The notes: generated from the letters alone by a model not told the origin. 64,000 nucleotides of DNA from Promicromonospora umidemergens (GCF_024171995.1 NZ_JAMTCT010000001.1:434001-498000), one strand, 5' to 3'. Positions 54,023-63,050 are shown, numbered from the stretch's first letter. Numbers and translations are program-made.

Positions 54023-56554
54023 ATGACGATGCGCGACACCATCCACATCGGGATCGACCTGGGCACGACGAACAGCGCCGCAGCCCTGGCGACGGGCGCG
54101 AGTGCCGAGATGGTCCGGAACACCCAGAACCTGGAGTTCACGCCGTCGGCCGTGTATGTGAGCCGCTCGGGGAACGTGCTCGTCGGCCGGAAGGCCGGCG
54201 CCCGTGTGGTGGCCGAACCGGACAACGCGTGCGCGGAGTTCAAGCTCCGGATGGGCCGGCGTGACCAGGACAAGCTCTTCGAGGCGTCGGGCCGCACGAT
54301 GTCGCCGGAGGAGATGTCGGCGGAGGTGCTGAAGTCTCTGCGCGGCGACGTGCAGCGGCGCACGGGTGAACCGGTCGAGACGGCGGTGATCACGGTCCCT
54401 GCCGCGTTCACCGCGGACCAGACGGCTGCCACGAGCAGGGCCGCGGAGCTTGCCGGGCTCCGGGCGGCGCCGCTGCTGCAGGAGCCTGCCGCAGCGGTCT
54501 GGGCCTATACGGCGGATGCCGAAGTGCCCGAGAAGGGGTTCTGGCTCGTCTACGACTTCGGCGGGGGCACCTTCGACGCCGCGGTGGTGAAGATCGAGGA
54601 CGGCGAGTTCAGGGTGGTCAACCACGCGGGCGACAACTCGCTGGGCGGCAAGCGGATCGACTGGGCGATCGTCGAGGACGTCCTGCTGCCCCGGCTGCAG
54701 CAGGACCACGGCCTCAGCGGCATCACGACCGACCCCACCCGGCACCGTGGCGTGCTCGCGCAGCTCAAGGCGGTGGCCGAGACGGCGAAGGTCGAGCTGT
54801 CCCAGCAGGACACCGTGGAGATCGACGAGATCATCAAGGTCGAGGCCGGCCGCGAGGTCGACCTCAGCTGCGTGCTGACGCGCGAAGACCTTGGCCGCAT
54901 CGCTCGGCCTCTCGTCGCGAGCTCGATCCGGCTGTGCCGCCAGTCGCTGGTCGAGAGCGGGATCCGGCCCGAAGCCTTCGAACGGGTCCTCCTGGTCGGC
55001 GGCTCGTCACAGCTCGCGCTGGTGCGCGAGCTGCTGGCCGACCCGGTCGACGGTCTGGGCATCCCGCTCGACCACGGCCTGGACCCGATGACCGTGGTGG
55101 CCCGCGGCGCGGCGATCTTCGCCGGTACCCAGCGCATCCCCGAGGTGGTGCGGAGGGACGCACCGCTCCCTCCGGGCCGCGCGCGGCTCAACCTCGAGTA
55201 CGCGGCGGCAGGCCTCGATCCTGACCCGTTGCTCGGCGGCCAGGTCCAGGCGGACGGCGTCGCCGACTGGACCGGCAGCACCGTGGAGGTACGCAACACG
55301 ACGTCGCTCCCGCCCTGGAGCACCGGAGCCGTGGCGCTCCGCCCGGACGGGTCGTTCTCCGTGCGGCTCCGGGCCGAGGAGTTCGCCACCCACTCGTTCA
55401 CCGTGGTCGTGTACGACCCGGCGGGCACGGAGCTGGCGACGGACCAGGGCGGCCTGACCTACCAGCGCAAGAGTGGCGGAATGGGTGGTGCGCCGACCAT
55501 GAGCCACTCCCTCGGCGTCGGCCTGGTGGACAACACGGTGGCGCTGCTGGTCCAGCGCAACACCGAGCTGCCGAGCAAGGGAGCGATCCGCGGGCTGCGG
55601 ACGACGCAGGCCGTGAGCAAGGCGAGCGGCGTCGGCCTGGTGCGGATCCCGATCCTGCAGGGCGAGCACGTGCGGGCCGACCGCAACACGGTGGTGGGGC
55701 GGCTCGACGTGCGCTCGGACGACGTCGCCCGCGACCTGCCGGTGGACACGGAGGTCGAGGTGGTCGTGCGGGTCGACGCCAGCGGCGGGATCAGGGCCGA
55801 GGCCTTCGTACCCTTCCTCGACGCCGAGTTCGCGATCGACGTCGACCTCGGGCGGTCCCTGCTGCCCGGCCTCGCCGACCTGCGTGCGTCCAGGGCCGCC
55901 CTCGACGGCAGGTACCAGGATCTGCGCGGCCAGGCCGAGCGGATCAAGGCCACGGAGGCGCTGGCCCGCCTGGACCGGATCGACTCGGACGAGGTCATGG
56001 ACGAGATCGACCGGCTGCTGCGGCAGTCCGAGGCGGACCAGGACGCGATCGCCACCTGCCAGGGGCGGCTCCTGGAGGCGGAGTCCGCGCTCGACGAGGT
56101 GGACGAGCTGCTGGAGCTGCCACGGGTCATCGAGGAGGGGCGGGAAGCACAGGGAGTCGCGCGCGAGGCCGTCCAGGACGCGGGCGGCAGCCGCTACGGG
56201 AACGACCTGCGCCGCGCCGAGGCCGAGCTCGACGAGGCCATCGCCGACGGCAACCGGACGGTGATCGAGCGCCGCACGGCCGAGGTGCGGTCCATCGCCA
56301 TCCGGGTGTTCGAGGACAGCGGGCAGCTGCCGCTGATCCGGTTCGCCGGGCTGGAGGGTGCGCTGGACGACGATCCGCGCAGGGAGGTGCAGCGCCTCCT
56401 CGCCGAGGGGCGCTCGGCGGTCGCCGGTGGTGACCTGAACCGGCTCACCGGTGTCAACAACAGGCTCGGCCGGTTCCTGGGGCAGACCGGCGGGAACACC
56501 GCGGCACCCTCGCTGCTCGGCGAGGGCCTGCTCGGCAACGGTGGTGCGCAGTGA
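54023..56554 (+). CDS. Enlarged Hsp70-family protein
   Basis: The 843-residue protein has a full Hsp70 ATPase domain (about residues 5-370: IGIDLGTTNSAAALA, VITVPAAFTADQTAAT, LVYDFGGGTFDAAVV, RVLLVGGSSQLALVR). A region of about 110 residues follows that is not in DnaK (VADWTGSTVEVRNTTSLPPW, THSFTVVVYDPAGTEL), looking like a beta-sandwich. Then comes a substrate-binding beta domain (about 490-610: LPSKGAIRGLRTTQAVSKAS, ILQGEHVRADRN) and about 230 residues of helix, longer than the usual lid. It is not the housekeeping DnaK. Start codon ATG at 54023; an ATG two codons later is possible. It is coupled to the TPR-OmpA gene by GTGA. Confidence 0.88.
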   Translation: MTMRDTIHIGIDLGTTNSAAALATGASAEMVRNTQNLEFTPSAVYVSRSGNVLVGRKAGARVVAEPDNACAEFKLRMGRRDQDKLFEASGRTMSPEEMSAEVLKSLRGDVQRRTGEPVETAVITVPAAFTADQTAATSRAAELAGLRAAPLLQEPAAAVWAYTADAEVPEKGFWLVYDFGGGTFDAAVVKIEDGEFRVVNHAGDNSLGGKRIDWAIVEDVLLPRLQQDHGLSGITTDPTRHRGVLAQLKAVAETAKVELSQQDTVEIDEIIKVEAGREVDLSCVLTREDLGRIARPLVASSIRLCRQSLVESGIRPEAFERVLLVGGSSQLALVRELLADPVDGLGIPLDHGLDPMTVVARGAAIFAGTQRIPEVVRRDAPLPPGRARLNLEYAAAGLDPDPLLGGQVQADGVADWTGSTVEVRNTTSLPPWSTGAVALRPDGSFSVRLRAEEFATHSFTVVVYDPAGTELATDQGGLTYQRKSGGMGGAPTMSHSLGVGLVDNTVALLVQRNTELPSKGAIRGLRTTQAVSKASGVGLVRIPILQGEHVRADRNTVVGRLDVRSDDVARDLPVDTEVEVVVRVDASGGIRAEAFVPFLDAEFAIDVDLGRSLLPGLADLRASRAALDGRYQDLRGQAERIKATEALARLDRIDSDEVMDEIDRLLRQSEADQDAIATCQGRLLEAESALDEVDELLELPRVIEEGREAQGVAREAVQDAGGSRYGNDLRRAEAELDEAIADGNRTVIERRTAEVRSIAIRVFEDSGQLPLIRFAGLEGALDDDPRREVQRLLAEGRSAVAGGDLNRLTGVNNRLGRFLGQTGGNTAAPSLLGEGLLGNGGAQ

Positions 56555-57525
56555 GCGCGGTCGCCCAGGCCGAGGCCCGGGCCGGGGAGGTGGCGACCGT
56601 CCGGGCCGCCGTCGCAGAGGCCGCGCTGCACGCACGCGCCGGCCGCTACGACACCGCGCGGCGCCTGCTCGACACGCTGGACGGCAGGGATAGCGACACC
56701 GTGGAGGTGCTCGACCTGCTGGCCCGCGTGCACGCCCAGCGCGGCGACCTCGCCGAGGCCGATGCGTGCTGGGCTCGCGTCGAGCACCTGGATCCCGAAC
56801 ACGCCGGGGCGCGCGACGGGCGCCGCCGGATCCGCGAGACCTGGGCCGGAAAGCGTTCCGGCGGGGGCCTGGTGGTCGGCGCCGCGGCGGCGTGCCTGCT
56901 GCTCGTCGGCGGGGGCGCGGTCGCCGGGTGGGCCTGGGCTCCGGGTCCGACGGCGGACGAGCGCGCCGACCCAGCGGTCGCCCAGGAGCTCACCCGGCTA
57001 CGGCACGAGATGGGTGAGCTCCGCGTGCTGGCGCCATCGGACGAGGCGCCGTCGGACCAGCCGGCGGCGAACGGCGCGACGTCCGGGGACCGAGCGGCCC
57101 TCCGGGACGTGCGGGACGCGCTGGGGGATCCCCGATGGACCACGACGCTCGACCCGCGGTCGGTGGTCGTGACGTTTCGCGACCCGGTGTTCCTGGCCGG
57201 TGGCGCTCAGACCTCGGGGAGTGGGGCCGATCTGCTGGGCGGCCTCGGCGACCGGCTTGGTGGCCTGGCCGACGTCGAGGTGACGGTCGTAGGCCACACC
57301 AGCGATACGGCCCCGGTGCCGGGCAGCCGCTACGCCGGCAACGCCGAGGTAAGCCTGGCCCGGGCGCTCGCGGCGGCGCAGGTGATCTCGTCGGGCAGCG
57401 GGATCCCGCTGAGCGCGGTGGACGTGGCGAGTGCGGGCGACGTGGACCCGCCGTACCCCAACACGAACGCGACGAACCGGGCCCGGAACCAGACGGTGAC
57501 CGTGGCGGTCGAGGTGGTGCCGTAG
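56551..57525 (+). CDS. TPR - membrane span - OmpA-like protein
   Basis: The 324-residue protein has a cytoplasmic N-terminus with tetratricopeptide-like helices (ALHARAGRYDTARRLLDTLD, LLARVHAQRGDLAEADACWA). One membrane span is near residues 102-125 (LVVGAAAACLLLVGGGAVAG), a short coiled linker follows, and the C-terminal OmpA-like domain has VTVVGHTSDTAP, AEVSLARALAAAQV and TNRARNQTVTVAVEV. OmpA domains bind peptidoglycan or cell-wall polymers. This would tie an intracellular Hsp70 to the envelope. The GTG overlaps the Hsp70 stop. Confidence 0.82.
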   Translation: MSAVAQAEARAGEVATVRAAVAEAALHARAGRYDTARRLLDTLDGRDSDTVEVLDLLARVHAQRGDLAEADACWARVEHLDPEHAGARDGRRRIRETWAGKRSGGGLVVGAAAACLLLVGGGAVAGWAWAPGPTADERADPAVAQELTRLRHEMGELRVLAPSDEAPSDQPAANGATSGDRAALRDVRDALGDPRWTTTLDPRSVVVTFRDPVFLAGGAQTSGSGADLLGGLGDRLGGLADVEVTVVGHTSDTAPVPGSRYAGNAEVSLARALAAAQVISSGSGIPLSAVDVASAGDVDPPYPNTNATNRARNQTVTVAVEVVP

Positions 57526-57593
57526 GGCATGGCGCGGACCAGTCGTGTCCTGTTGTGCTGCCTCGATCGAGGCGCCGTGGCTACGATAGGGAC

Positions 57594-57827
57594 ATGTCCC
57601 GTCTTGATCGCATCACGTCCGACCCGCAGGTCTGTCACGGCCAGCCGGTCGTGCGTGGGCTTCGCTACCCGGTGCAGATGCTCCTGCAACTGATAGCGTC
57701 CGGGATGTCTGCAGACGAGATTCTTGAGGACTACCCCGACCTTGAGCAAGACGACCTGCTCGCTGCATTGGAGTATGGGGCGCTCGCGTCGGGTGGTCAC
57801 ACGGTCGTGTCCGTCAGCGCGGCGTGA
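57594..57827 (+). CDS. DUF433 antitoxin
   Basis: The 77-residue DUF433 protein reads RITSDPQVCHGQPVVRGLRY, MLLQLIASGMSADEILEDYP, LEQDDLLAALEYGA, the usual winged-helix pattern of VapB-type antitoxins. A TACGAT box six bases before the ATG points to leaderless transcription. The stop overlaps the toxin's start codon (GTGA). Confidence 0.9.
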   Translation: MSRLDRITSDPQVCHGQPVVRGLRYPVQMLLQLIASGMSADEILEDYPDLEQDDLLAALEYGALASGGHTVVSVSAA

Positions 57828-58111
57828 AGTTCCTCGTCGACGCGCAGTTGCCTGCGCGGCTGGCACGTGCGCTGACCAAGGCCGGGCACGACGCCAAGCA
57901 CACGATCGAGTTGCCGGAAGGCAACCATTCGTCGGATACCGACGTTACGGCGTTCGCCGACGTCGAGGACCGCGTAGTGGTGTCCAAGGACGCCGACTTC
58001 CGCATATCGCAGCAGTTGCATGGGCGACCGCGTCGGCTGCTGGTGGTGGCAATGGGGAACGTGACGAACAACGACCTGCTCGCGACGTTCGACGCACACA
58101 CCTTGAGGTGA
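57824..58111 (+). CDS. DUF5615 PIN-like toxin, frameshifted at its 3' end
   Basis: The 95-residue frame has KFLVDAQLPARLARALTKAG, HSSDTDVTAFADVEDRVVVS, and KDADF with PIN-domain acidic residues. It stops at TGA 58111, but in the next frame, from about 58104 to 58206, the sequence carries on as LEVIVAAFENADRVEVRATQ and IVAWTRT, which is the expected DUF5615 end. One base has been lost near 58103. The toxin may be inactive, or it may be a sequencing error. RNase activity is expected for an intact PIN toxin. Confidence 0.8.
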   Translation: MKFLVDAQLPARLARALTKAGHDAKHTIELPEGNHSSDTDVTAFADVEDRVVVSKDADFRISQQLHGRPRRLLVVAMGNVTNNDLLATFDAHTLR

Positions 58112-58206
58112 TCGTCGCTGCGTTCGAGAATGCGGACCGTGTCGAGGTTCGAGCGACCCAGATCGTGGCCTGGACGCGCACGGCGGCCGCTTCTGACGGC
58201 GACTGA
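58112..58206 (+). pseudogene. Out-of-frame 3' end of the DUF5615 toxin
   Basis: This is the piece of the PIN-like toxin separated by the frameshift. Its frame reads VIVAAFENADRVEVRATQIV up to TGA at 58206. It contains the strand and helix usual at the C-terminus of the family. Confidence 0.6.
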
Positions 58207-58361
58207 TCGCTCACCACGACTTCTGCGCGGCGTCAGCCCCCATTACGCCGGAATCGCTTCATTTTAGTGGCGGGCTGACGGACAGGTTTGGATCCGACGA
58301 CGTACCTGACGGGCTGAAGAGCCTGGTCAACGTTCCAACGGTCGGTGACGTCATCCTCAAC

Positions 58362-58829
58362 ATGCCCGAGGCCATGTGGCTGACCGCTTGCTTTGCCGCA
58401 ACGCATTGGGCTCGCATGGCCGAATATGATCCCCAGGAGATGGAAGGGAGTGAGGCGACGCACGGCGATCATGCCTCCATAGGGGCAGACATTTTGGAGG
58501 ACTATGTACTGGAGCAGATAGTCGACCGTCTCGAAGTCGAGAACGACATCATGGCTCGCTCAATCGAGGCGGCACGGGCCGCATCTGGTTTCGATCCAAA
58601 CTTCCTGGACGAGCTGGGAACCCTTGAGTCGAACCCCGACATCGTGAGTGAGGCAATGGCCTTGACGCGAACGAACCTAGCCCAGGCATCGTCTGAGGCT
58701 TTGCGCTTGACGATCCTCTATCTCATCGACCACATCCTCGTTGGCGCTCCCTCGCTGCCGGTGGATGAACAAGTGACCATCCGGTGGCGTGTATCCGAGC
58801 CCGGTCAGGGCCTCATGGCATCCGAGTAG
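58362..58829 (+). CDS. Hypothetical protein with atypical codon use
   Basis: The 155-residue protein reads WLTACFAATHWARMAEYDPQ and LEVENDIMARSIEAARAASG with a C-terminal SEALRLTILYLIDHILVGAP. I recognise no family. The frame is open for 55 codons before the ATG but without an ATG, GTG or TTG, so the ATG is either right or the gene has lost its 5' end. Codon use is less GC-rich than in neighbouring genes, which suggests transfer. Its last 17 bp overlap the convergent LysR gene. Confidence 0.5.
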   Translation: MPEAMWLTACFAATHWARMAEYDPQEMEGSEATHGDHASIGADILEDYVLEQIVDRLEVENDIMARSIEAARAASGFDPNFLDELGTLESNPDIVSEAMALTRTNLAQASSEALRLTILYLIDHILVGAPSLPVDEQVTIRWRVSEPGQGLMASE

Positions 58830-59715
58830 CACGAATCTCGGAGAGCCCGATCGCCGTCAGGAACGCGCGGGTCGCGGGCGTGGGCCCGGGCTTGCTCCAG
58901 ATGACGTACTCGACGCGGCTCGGGGCGTCCGCCACGGTGACGACGGCCAGCCCGGCGAGCTCGGGTGCCCGCCGGAGATAGGTCGAGGGGAGAAAGCCGA
59001 TCGCGAGCCCGTGGCGGATCACCTGGGCCATGAGATGCGCGTCGGTGACCTCGAAGGCCACGTCCCGGCTGAGACCAGCACGGGCGAAGGCCTGATCGGT
59101 CTGGGTCCGCCCGGCGGACCCGTACGGGAAGTCGACGAACGGCTCGTTCGCGAGGCCCGCGAGATCCAGGTCATGGCCGCCGGCCAGCGGATGGTCCGGG
59201 GCGAGCACGGCGACCAGCCGGTCGCGGGCCAGCTCGTGGCAGCGCACGCCCGTGGGCCGAGCGGTGCTCGGCAGGCCGAGGAACGCCACGTCGAGCCGCC
59301 CGCCGGCCACGTCCGACGTCAGCTTGTCGCTCGGCCCGGTGCGCAGCGAGACGCGCACCTGCGGGTAACGGTTGCGCAGCTCACGCAGGGCAGCTAGCAC
59401 GTCGACGGCGGCGACCGTCGGGATGACGCCGACGCTGAGCCGGCCGCGTACCTCGCCGACCGTCGCCGCCGCGTCCGCCACGGCGCGCTCGGCGGCCTCG
59501 AGCGCCTGCCGGGCGGCGGGGAGGAAGGCCTCGCCCGCCGGCGTCAGCCGGACCTGGCGGCTGGTCCGGGCGAAGAGCGGCGTCCCGAGCTCGTGCTCGA
59601 GCCGCTTGATCTGGTGGCTCAGTGCGGACTGGACCACATGGCAACGCTCCGCCGCCCTGGTGAAGTTCGACGTCTCGGCGACCGCCACGACGTACCGCAG
59701 CTGCTGCAGCTCCAT
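58813..59715 (-). CDS. LysR-family regulator
   Basis: The 300-residue protein starts MELQQLRYVVAVAETSNFTR, followed by ALSHQIKRLEHELGTPLFAR, a typical LysR helix-turn-helix, and a binding-protein-like effector domain (RLDVAFLGLPS, AFEVTDAHLMAQVIRHGLAI). I place the start at the ATG at 59715; a longer frame to 59781 lies in the promoter region. It is divergent from an EamA transporter gene, which it probably controls. Confidence 0.9.
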   Translation of the reverse strand: MELQQLRYVVAVAETSNFTRAAERCHVVQSALSHQIKRLEHELGTPLFARTSRQVRLTPAGEAFLPAARQALEAAERAVADAAATVGEVRGRLSVGVIPTVAAVDVLAALRELRNRYPQVRVSLRTGPSDKLTSDVAGGRLDVAFLGLPSTARPTGVRCHELARDRLVAVLAPDHPLAGGHDLDLAGLANEPFVDFPYGSAGRTQTDQAFARAGLSRDVAFEVTDAHLMAQVIRHGLAIGFLPSTYLRRAPELAGLAVVTVADAPSRVEYVIWSKPGPTPATRAFLTAIGLSEIRATRMP

Positions 59716-59795
59716 GGGATCAATCGTGCACCACGATCGATGGCATGAAAAGGATGTGTTGGACTCATGGCTGTTCCCCACGAAGACTGAGGTCC

Positions 59796-60782
59796 ATGAC
59801 CACCACGATGCTCTCCTCGGGCCGTAGCCGGACGGTGGCGCTCACCGTCGTGACGGCGCTCGTCCCGATGGTCTGGGGCACCACCTACTTCGTCACCACC
59901 GAGATGCTCCCCGCGGGGTACCCGCTCTTCGCCGGCCTCGTCCGCGCCCTGCCCGCCGGTCTCGTCGCCATCGCCGTCGGCGCGCTGCTCGGCATGGTCA
60001 CCCGGCAGGTCAGGGCCGGGAACGGCGGGACAACCCCGACCAGGGCGCTGCCCCGCGGATCGTGGTGGTGGAAGAGCGCGGTGCTCGGCATCCTCAACAT
60101 CGGACTCTTCTTCCCCCTGCTCTTCCTCACCGCCGAACGGCTGCCGGGCGGCGTGGCGGCCACCTTCGGCGCGATCACGCCCGTGGTCGTGGCCCTCCTC
60201 GCGCTGCCGGTGCTAGGCGAACCCCTGTCCGTGCACAAGCTGGTCTGGGGCGGGGCCGGTGTCGTGGGTGTCGGCCTCGTCGTGCTCGGGCCGGAGGCAC
60301 GGCTCGACGCGGTCGGCGTCGCGGCCGGGCTCGGCGGTGCGGTATCCATGGCCCTCGGCGTCGCCCTGACCAAGCGCTGGGGCCGGCCCGACGGCGTCGG
60401 CCCGATCGCGTCCGCCGGCTGGCAGCTGACCGCAGGCGGGATCTTCCTGCTCCCGATCACCCTGCTCACCGAGGGCCCGCCGCCCGCCGTCGACGGCACC
60501 GCCGTCCTCGGCTACCTCTGGCTCGGACTGGTCGGCGGCCTCATCGCGTACGTGCTCTGGTTCCGGGGCATCGGGCGGCTGCCTGTCACGTCCGTGGCCT
60601 TCCTCGGCCCGCTCGCACCCCTGGTCGCTGCGGGGATCGGCGTCGGCGTGCTCGGCGAGACCCTGACGCCCGTCCAGGTGGCCGGACTCGTGCTGGCGCT
60701 CGCGGCGGTGCTCGCCGGCCAGCTCCCGCCACGGGGCCGGCGTGTCGCGCCACCGGCGGCGGTCGCGGAGGTCGCGCGATGA
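59796..60782 (+). CDS. EamA/DMT-family transporter
   Basis: The 328-residue protein has ten membrane helices in two EamA repeats. Examples are VPMVWGTTYFVTTEMLPAGY, LNIGLFFPLLFLTAERLPGG and AIAYVLWF-like VLWFRGIGRLPVTSVAFLGP. The family exports amino acids, drugs or other metabolites. Start ATG at 59796. The stop overlaps the next gene (ATGA), so transporter and oxidoreductase are one operon, under the divergent LysR. Confidence 0.88.
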   Translation: MTTTMLSSGRSRTVALTVVTALVPMVWGTTYFVTTEMLPAGYPLFAGLVRALPAGLVAIAVGALLGMVTRQVRAGNGGTTPTRALPRGSWWWKSAVLGILNIGLFFPLLFLTAERLPGGVAATFGAITPVVVALLALPVLGEPLSVHKLVWGGAGVVGVGLVVLGPEARLDAVGVAAGLGGAVSMALGVALTKRWGRPDGVGPIASAGWQLTAGGIFLLPITLLTEGPPPAVDGTAVLGYLWLGLVGGLIAYVLWFRGIGRLPVTSVAFLGPLAPLVAAGIGVGVLGETLTPVQVAGLVLALAAVLAGQLPPRGRRVAPPAAVAEVAR

Positions 60783-61408
60783 GGATCGTCGTCTTCGGGG
60801 CCACCGGAATGGTGGGCAGACGCGTGGTGAGCGAGGCGTCGGTGCGCGGGCACGACGTCGTGGCCGTCTCCCGCGGAGTGGGTGGCGAGGGCTTTGCCAC
60901 GGTCGCGACGGTCTCGGTGGACGCCGGCGACCCGGTGCGGGTCCGAGAGCTCCTGCGTACCGCGGACGTCGCCGTGAGCGCCGTCCGACCGCGTCCGGGC
61001 GAGGAGGCGAGCGTTCCGGCGACGACGACCGTGCTGCTCGATGCCGCCGCGGCGACGGGAACGGCGCTGCTCCTGGTCGGTGGCGCTGGCCCGCTGTCGA
61101 GCCCGGACTCTCCCGGCGTGCTGGTCATCGACGACGAGAGGTACGTGCCCGCCCGGTGGAGGTCGAGCGCCGTGGCCAGTCTTGCTCAGCTCCAGGCGTG
61201 CGAGGGGCACCGCGCGGCGTGGACCTACCTCAGTCCTCCGGCGGTCCTCGAACCCGGAGAGCGGACCGGTACGTACCGCCGCGGCACGACGACGCTCCTG
61301 GTCGACGGCGCCGGCCGGTCGCGGATCTCGGCCGAGGACCTCGCGGTCGCGGTGCTGGACGAGGTCGAGAACCCGGGACGCGCGAGGCACCTCACCGTCG
61401 CCTACTGA
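60779..61408 (+). CDS. NAD(P)-binding epimerase/NmrA-like oxidoreductase
   Basis: The 209-residue protein begins with the NAD(P) motif IVVFGATGMVGRRVVSEASV and has VRELLRTADVAVSAVRP and LLLVGGAGPLSSPD. It belongs to the atypical SDR group, which often lacks the catalytic Tyr-x3-Lys; I do not see it here. A role in reduction or redox sensing is usual. It is coupled to the EamA gene. Confidence 0.82.
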   Translation: MRIVVFGATGMVGRRVVSEASVRGHDVVAVSRGVGGEGFATVATVSVDAGDPVRVRELLRTADVAVSAVRPRPGEEASVPATTTVLLDAAAATGTALLLVGGAGPLSSPDSPGVLVIDDERYVPARWRSSAVASLAQLQACEGHRAAWTYLSPPAVLEPGERTGTYRRGTTTLLVDGAGRSRISAEDLAVAVLDEVENPGRARHLTVAY

Positions 61409-61551
61409 CGCTGGAAACGCCCGGCCACCCGGACTTCATCCCAGGAGACGAGCGGGCGAGCCAGTTCCCGCCGCCGAGTCACCCGTTCGGGGGAGCAGGC
61501 TCACATGCGCGGGTGATCCGTTCGAGGACGCGTCCGACAACGATCGACGAC

Positions 61552-62076
61552 ATGAGCTCATCCATCGACTCGATGCTGCGGTCCGCCACAGGCGTCACGC
61601 CGGGCGCGCACCGGCTGGCGCACGTCCTCGCCCTGATCACGCTTCCGTCCGGCCTGTGGCGAATCGCGCTGGTTGCCGGGCTCCCGGTCGTCAACACCAC
61701 CATCGTGCTGCCGTTCTCGGAACGTGTGCAGATCGTCGGCCTCTCGGTCTTCGCCGAGCTGCTGGCGCTGCTGTCCCTCGGACTGGTCCAACGGTGGGGC
61801 GAGGTGGTGCCGGGCTGGCTGCCGCTCGTCGGCGGACGACCGATCCACCGGATCGCCGCGACCGTCCCGGCAGCCCTCGGCGCGGCCGCGCTGACCGGGA
61901 TCTGGACGTTCGCCGTCGTCAATGTGCTGAGGGGAACCACCAGCGGGGCCCTCGATTTCTACTTCCCCACTGTCGTGCAGAAGGTCGTGCTGCTCGTCTG
62001 CTACGTGCCGCTGCTGGCCTGGGGGCCGCTGCTCGCGGTGCTGACGGTCGCGTACTTCCGGCGCCGGACGGCCTGA
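61552..62076 (+). CDS. Hypothetical membrane protein
   Basis: The 174-residue protein has four membrane helices (LAHVLALITLPSGLWRIALV, VGLSVFAELLALLSLGLV-like, AATVPAALGAAALTGIWTFA, VVLLVCYVPLLAWGPLLAVL). No conserved polar signature stands out. It starts at the ATG at 61552 after a 143 bp gap and stands alone. Family not recognised. Confidence 0.6.
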   Translation: MSSSIDSMLRSATGVTPGAHRLAHVLALITLPSGLWRIALVAGLPVVNTTIVLPFSERVQIVGLSVFAELLALLSLGLVQRWGEVVPGWLPLVGGRPIHRIAATVPAALGAAALTGIWTFAVVNVLRGTTSGALDFYFPTVVQKVVLLVCYVPLLAWGPLLAVLTVAYFRRRTA

Positions 62077-62181
62077 CCGCTCGGCCGGCCACGCTCGAAC
62101 GCGCCGGCGGAAGACCGCCCGTCCAAACGACGGCCCACGACCTTCCCGCGGCTGTCGGTGGTGGGCAATAGGGTTGCCCGT

Positions 62182-63027
62182 GTGACGGATGACGAGCTCC
62201 GAGAGATGCTGATTCCCTTTCGTACGCAGGCAGTCGAGGAGGGGTACCCGTGGGAGGACATCGACCCGCTACCGGCTGAAGAGGTGGACCGGTGGATCAG
62301 CAACGTCCGGCCGTGCGCGGTTCTCACCGGTGGCGGAGACGGGACGGTCGCGGGCGCGTTCGGCGGGCCGCTGCTGCTGCCCGCGGAGGTCCCGGACCCT
62401 GAGTACCCGTACCTCGCGTCCGTCGACCTCGCCGCGCTGCCGAAGGACGCGACGGACCTCCCCCTGCCGCCCGACGGGCTTCTGCTGCTCTTCGCCTCAC
62501 TCGATGAGCCGGACGGCGAGGGGAACTACGGCCAGGCCATATATGTCCCGGTCGGCACGCCGGTGGAGGAACGCGACAAGAACACCTGGAAGGGCTACCC
62601 CGGCGACGACCACTACCAGAAGATCGTCGACTCCTACCCGCAGGGCGAGCTGAGAGCCAGAACGGAACCGGACCTGCCGTACCACTCACTTCCCGGGTTC
62701 CCGAACGCTGAGGAGCTGGTCGCTGTCTGGTGCGACGCCTCTGGCCGGAGCGGGCATCTGCAGGTCGGCGGATACGCGGACCAGGAGGACTCCGACCCGG
62801 ACCCGCTGGAACGCCTCGCGAGCAGCGCGGTCCACGAGGTGAAGCGGGGGCGCTGGGGTGACGGTGAGCCGGTGTCGGGCGCCGTCGAGGACTGGGTGCT
62901 GCTGGCTCACTGGAACCCGAACATCAGTGGTCGGGAAGGCGCGGACGTGCAGTGGGGAATCCAGCGGGCGGACCTGGAGGCCCGTCGCTTCGACCGCGCC
63001 TTCAGCACCGTCTACTGGAATCCCTGA
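62182..63027 (+). CDS. DUF1963/YwqG-like protein
   Basis: The 281-residue protein matches the YwqG family: FGGPLLLPAEVPDPEYPYLA, LLLLFASLDEPDGEGNYGQA, LPGFPNAEELVAVWCD and a C-terminal WGIQRADLEARRFDRAF. The family is common in bacteria, cytoplasmic, and of unknown function. A TAGGGT box seven bases before the GTG at 62182 suggests leaderless transcription. Confidence 0.82.
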   Translation: MTDDELREMLIPFRTQAVEEGYPWEDIDPLPAEEVDRWISNVRPCAVLTGGGDGTVAGAFGGPLLLPAEVPDPEYPYLASVDLAALPKDATDLPLPPDGLLLLFASLDEPDGEGNYGQAIYVPVGTPVEERDKNTWKGYPGDDHYQKIVDSYPQGELRARTEPDLPYHSLPGFPNAEELVAVWCDASGRSGHLQVGGYADQEDSDPDPLERLASSAVHEVKRGRWGDGEPVSGAVEDWVLLAHWNPNISGREGADVQWGIQRADLEARRFDRAFSTVYWNP

Positions 63028-63050
63028 CCGATCCCGGACAGGTCGACACA

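Noticed and set aside
51478-54432. 984-codon open frame on the minus strand across the Hsp70 operon
   Set aside because: It crosses four plus-strand genes that have clear motifs, and shows none of its own.
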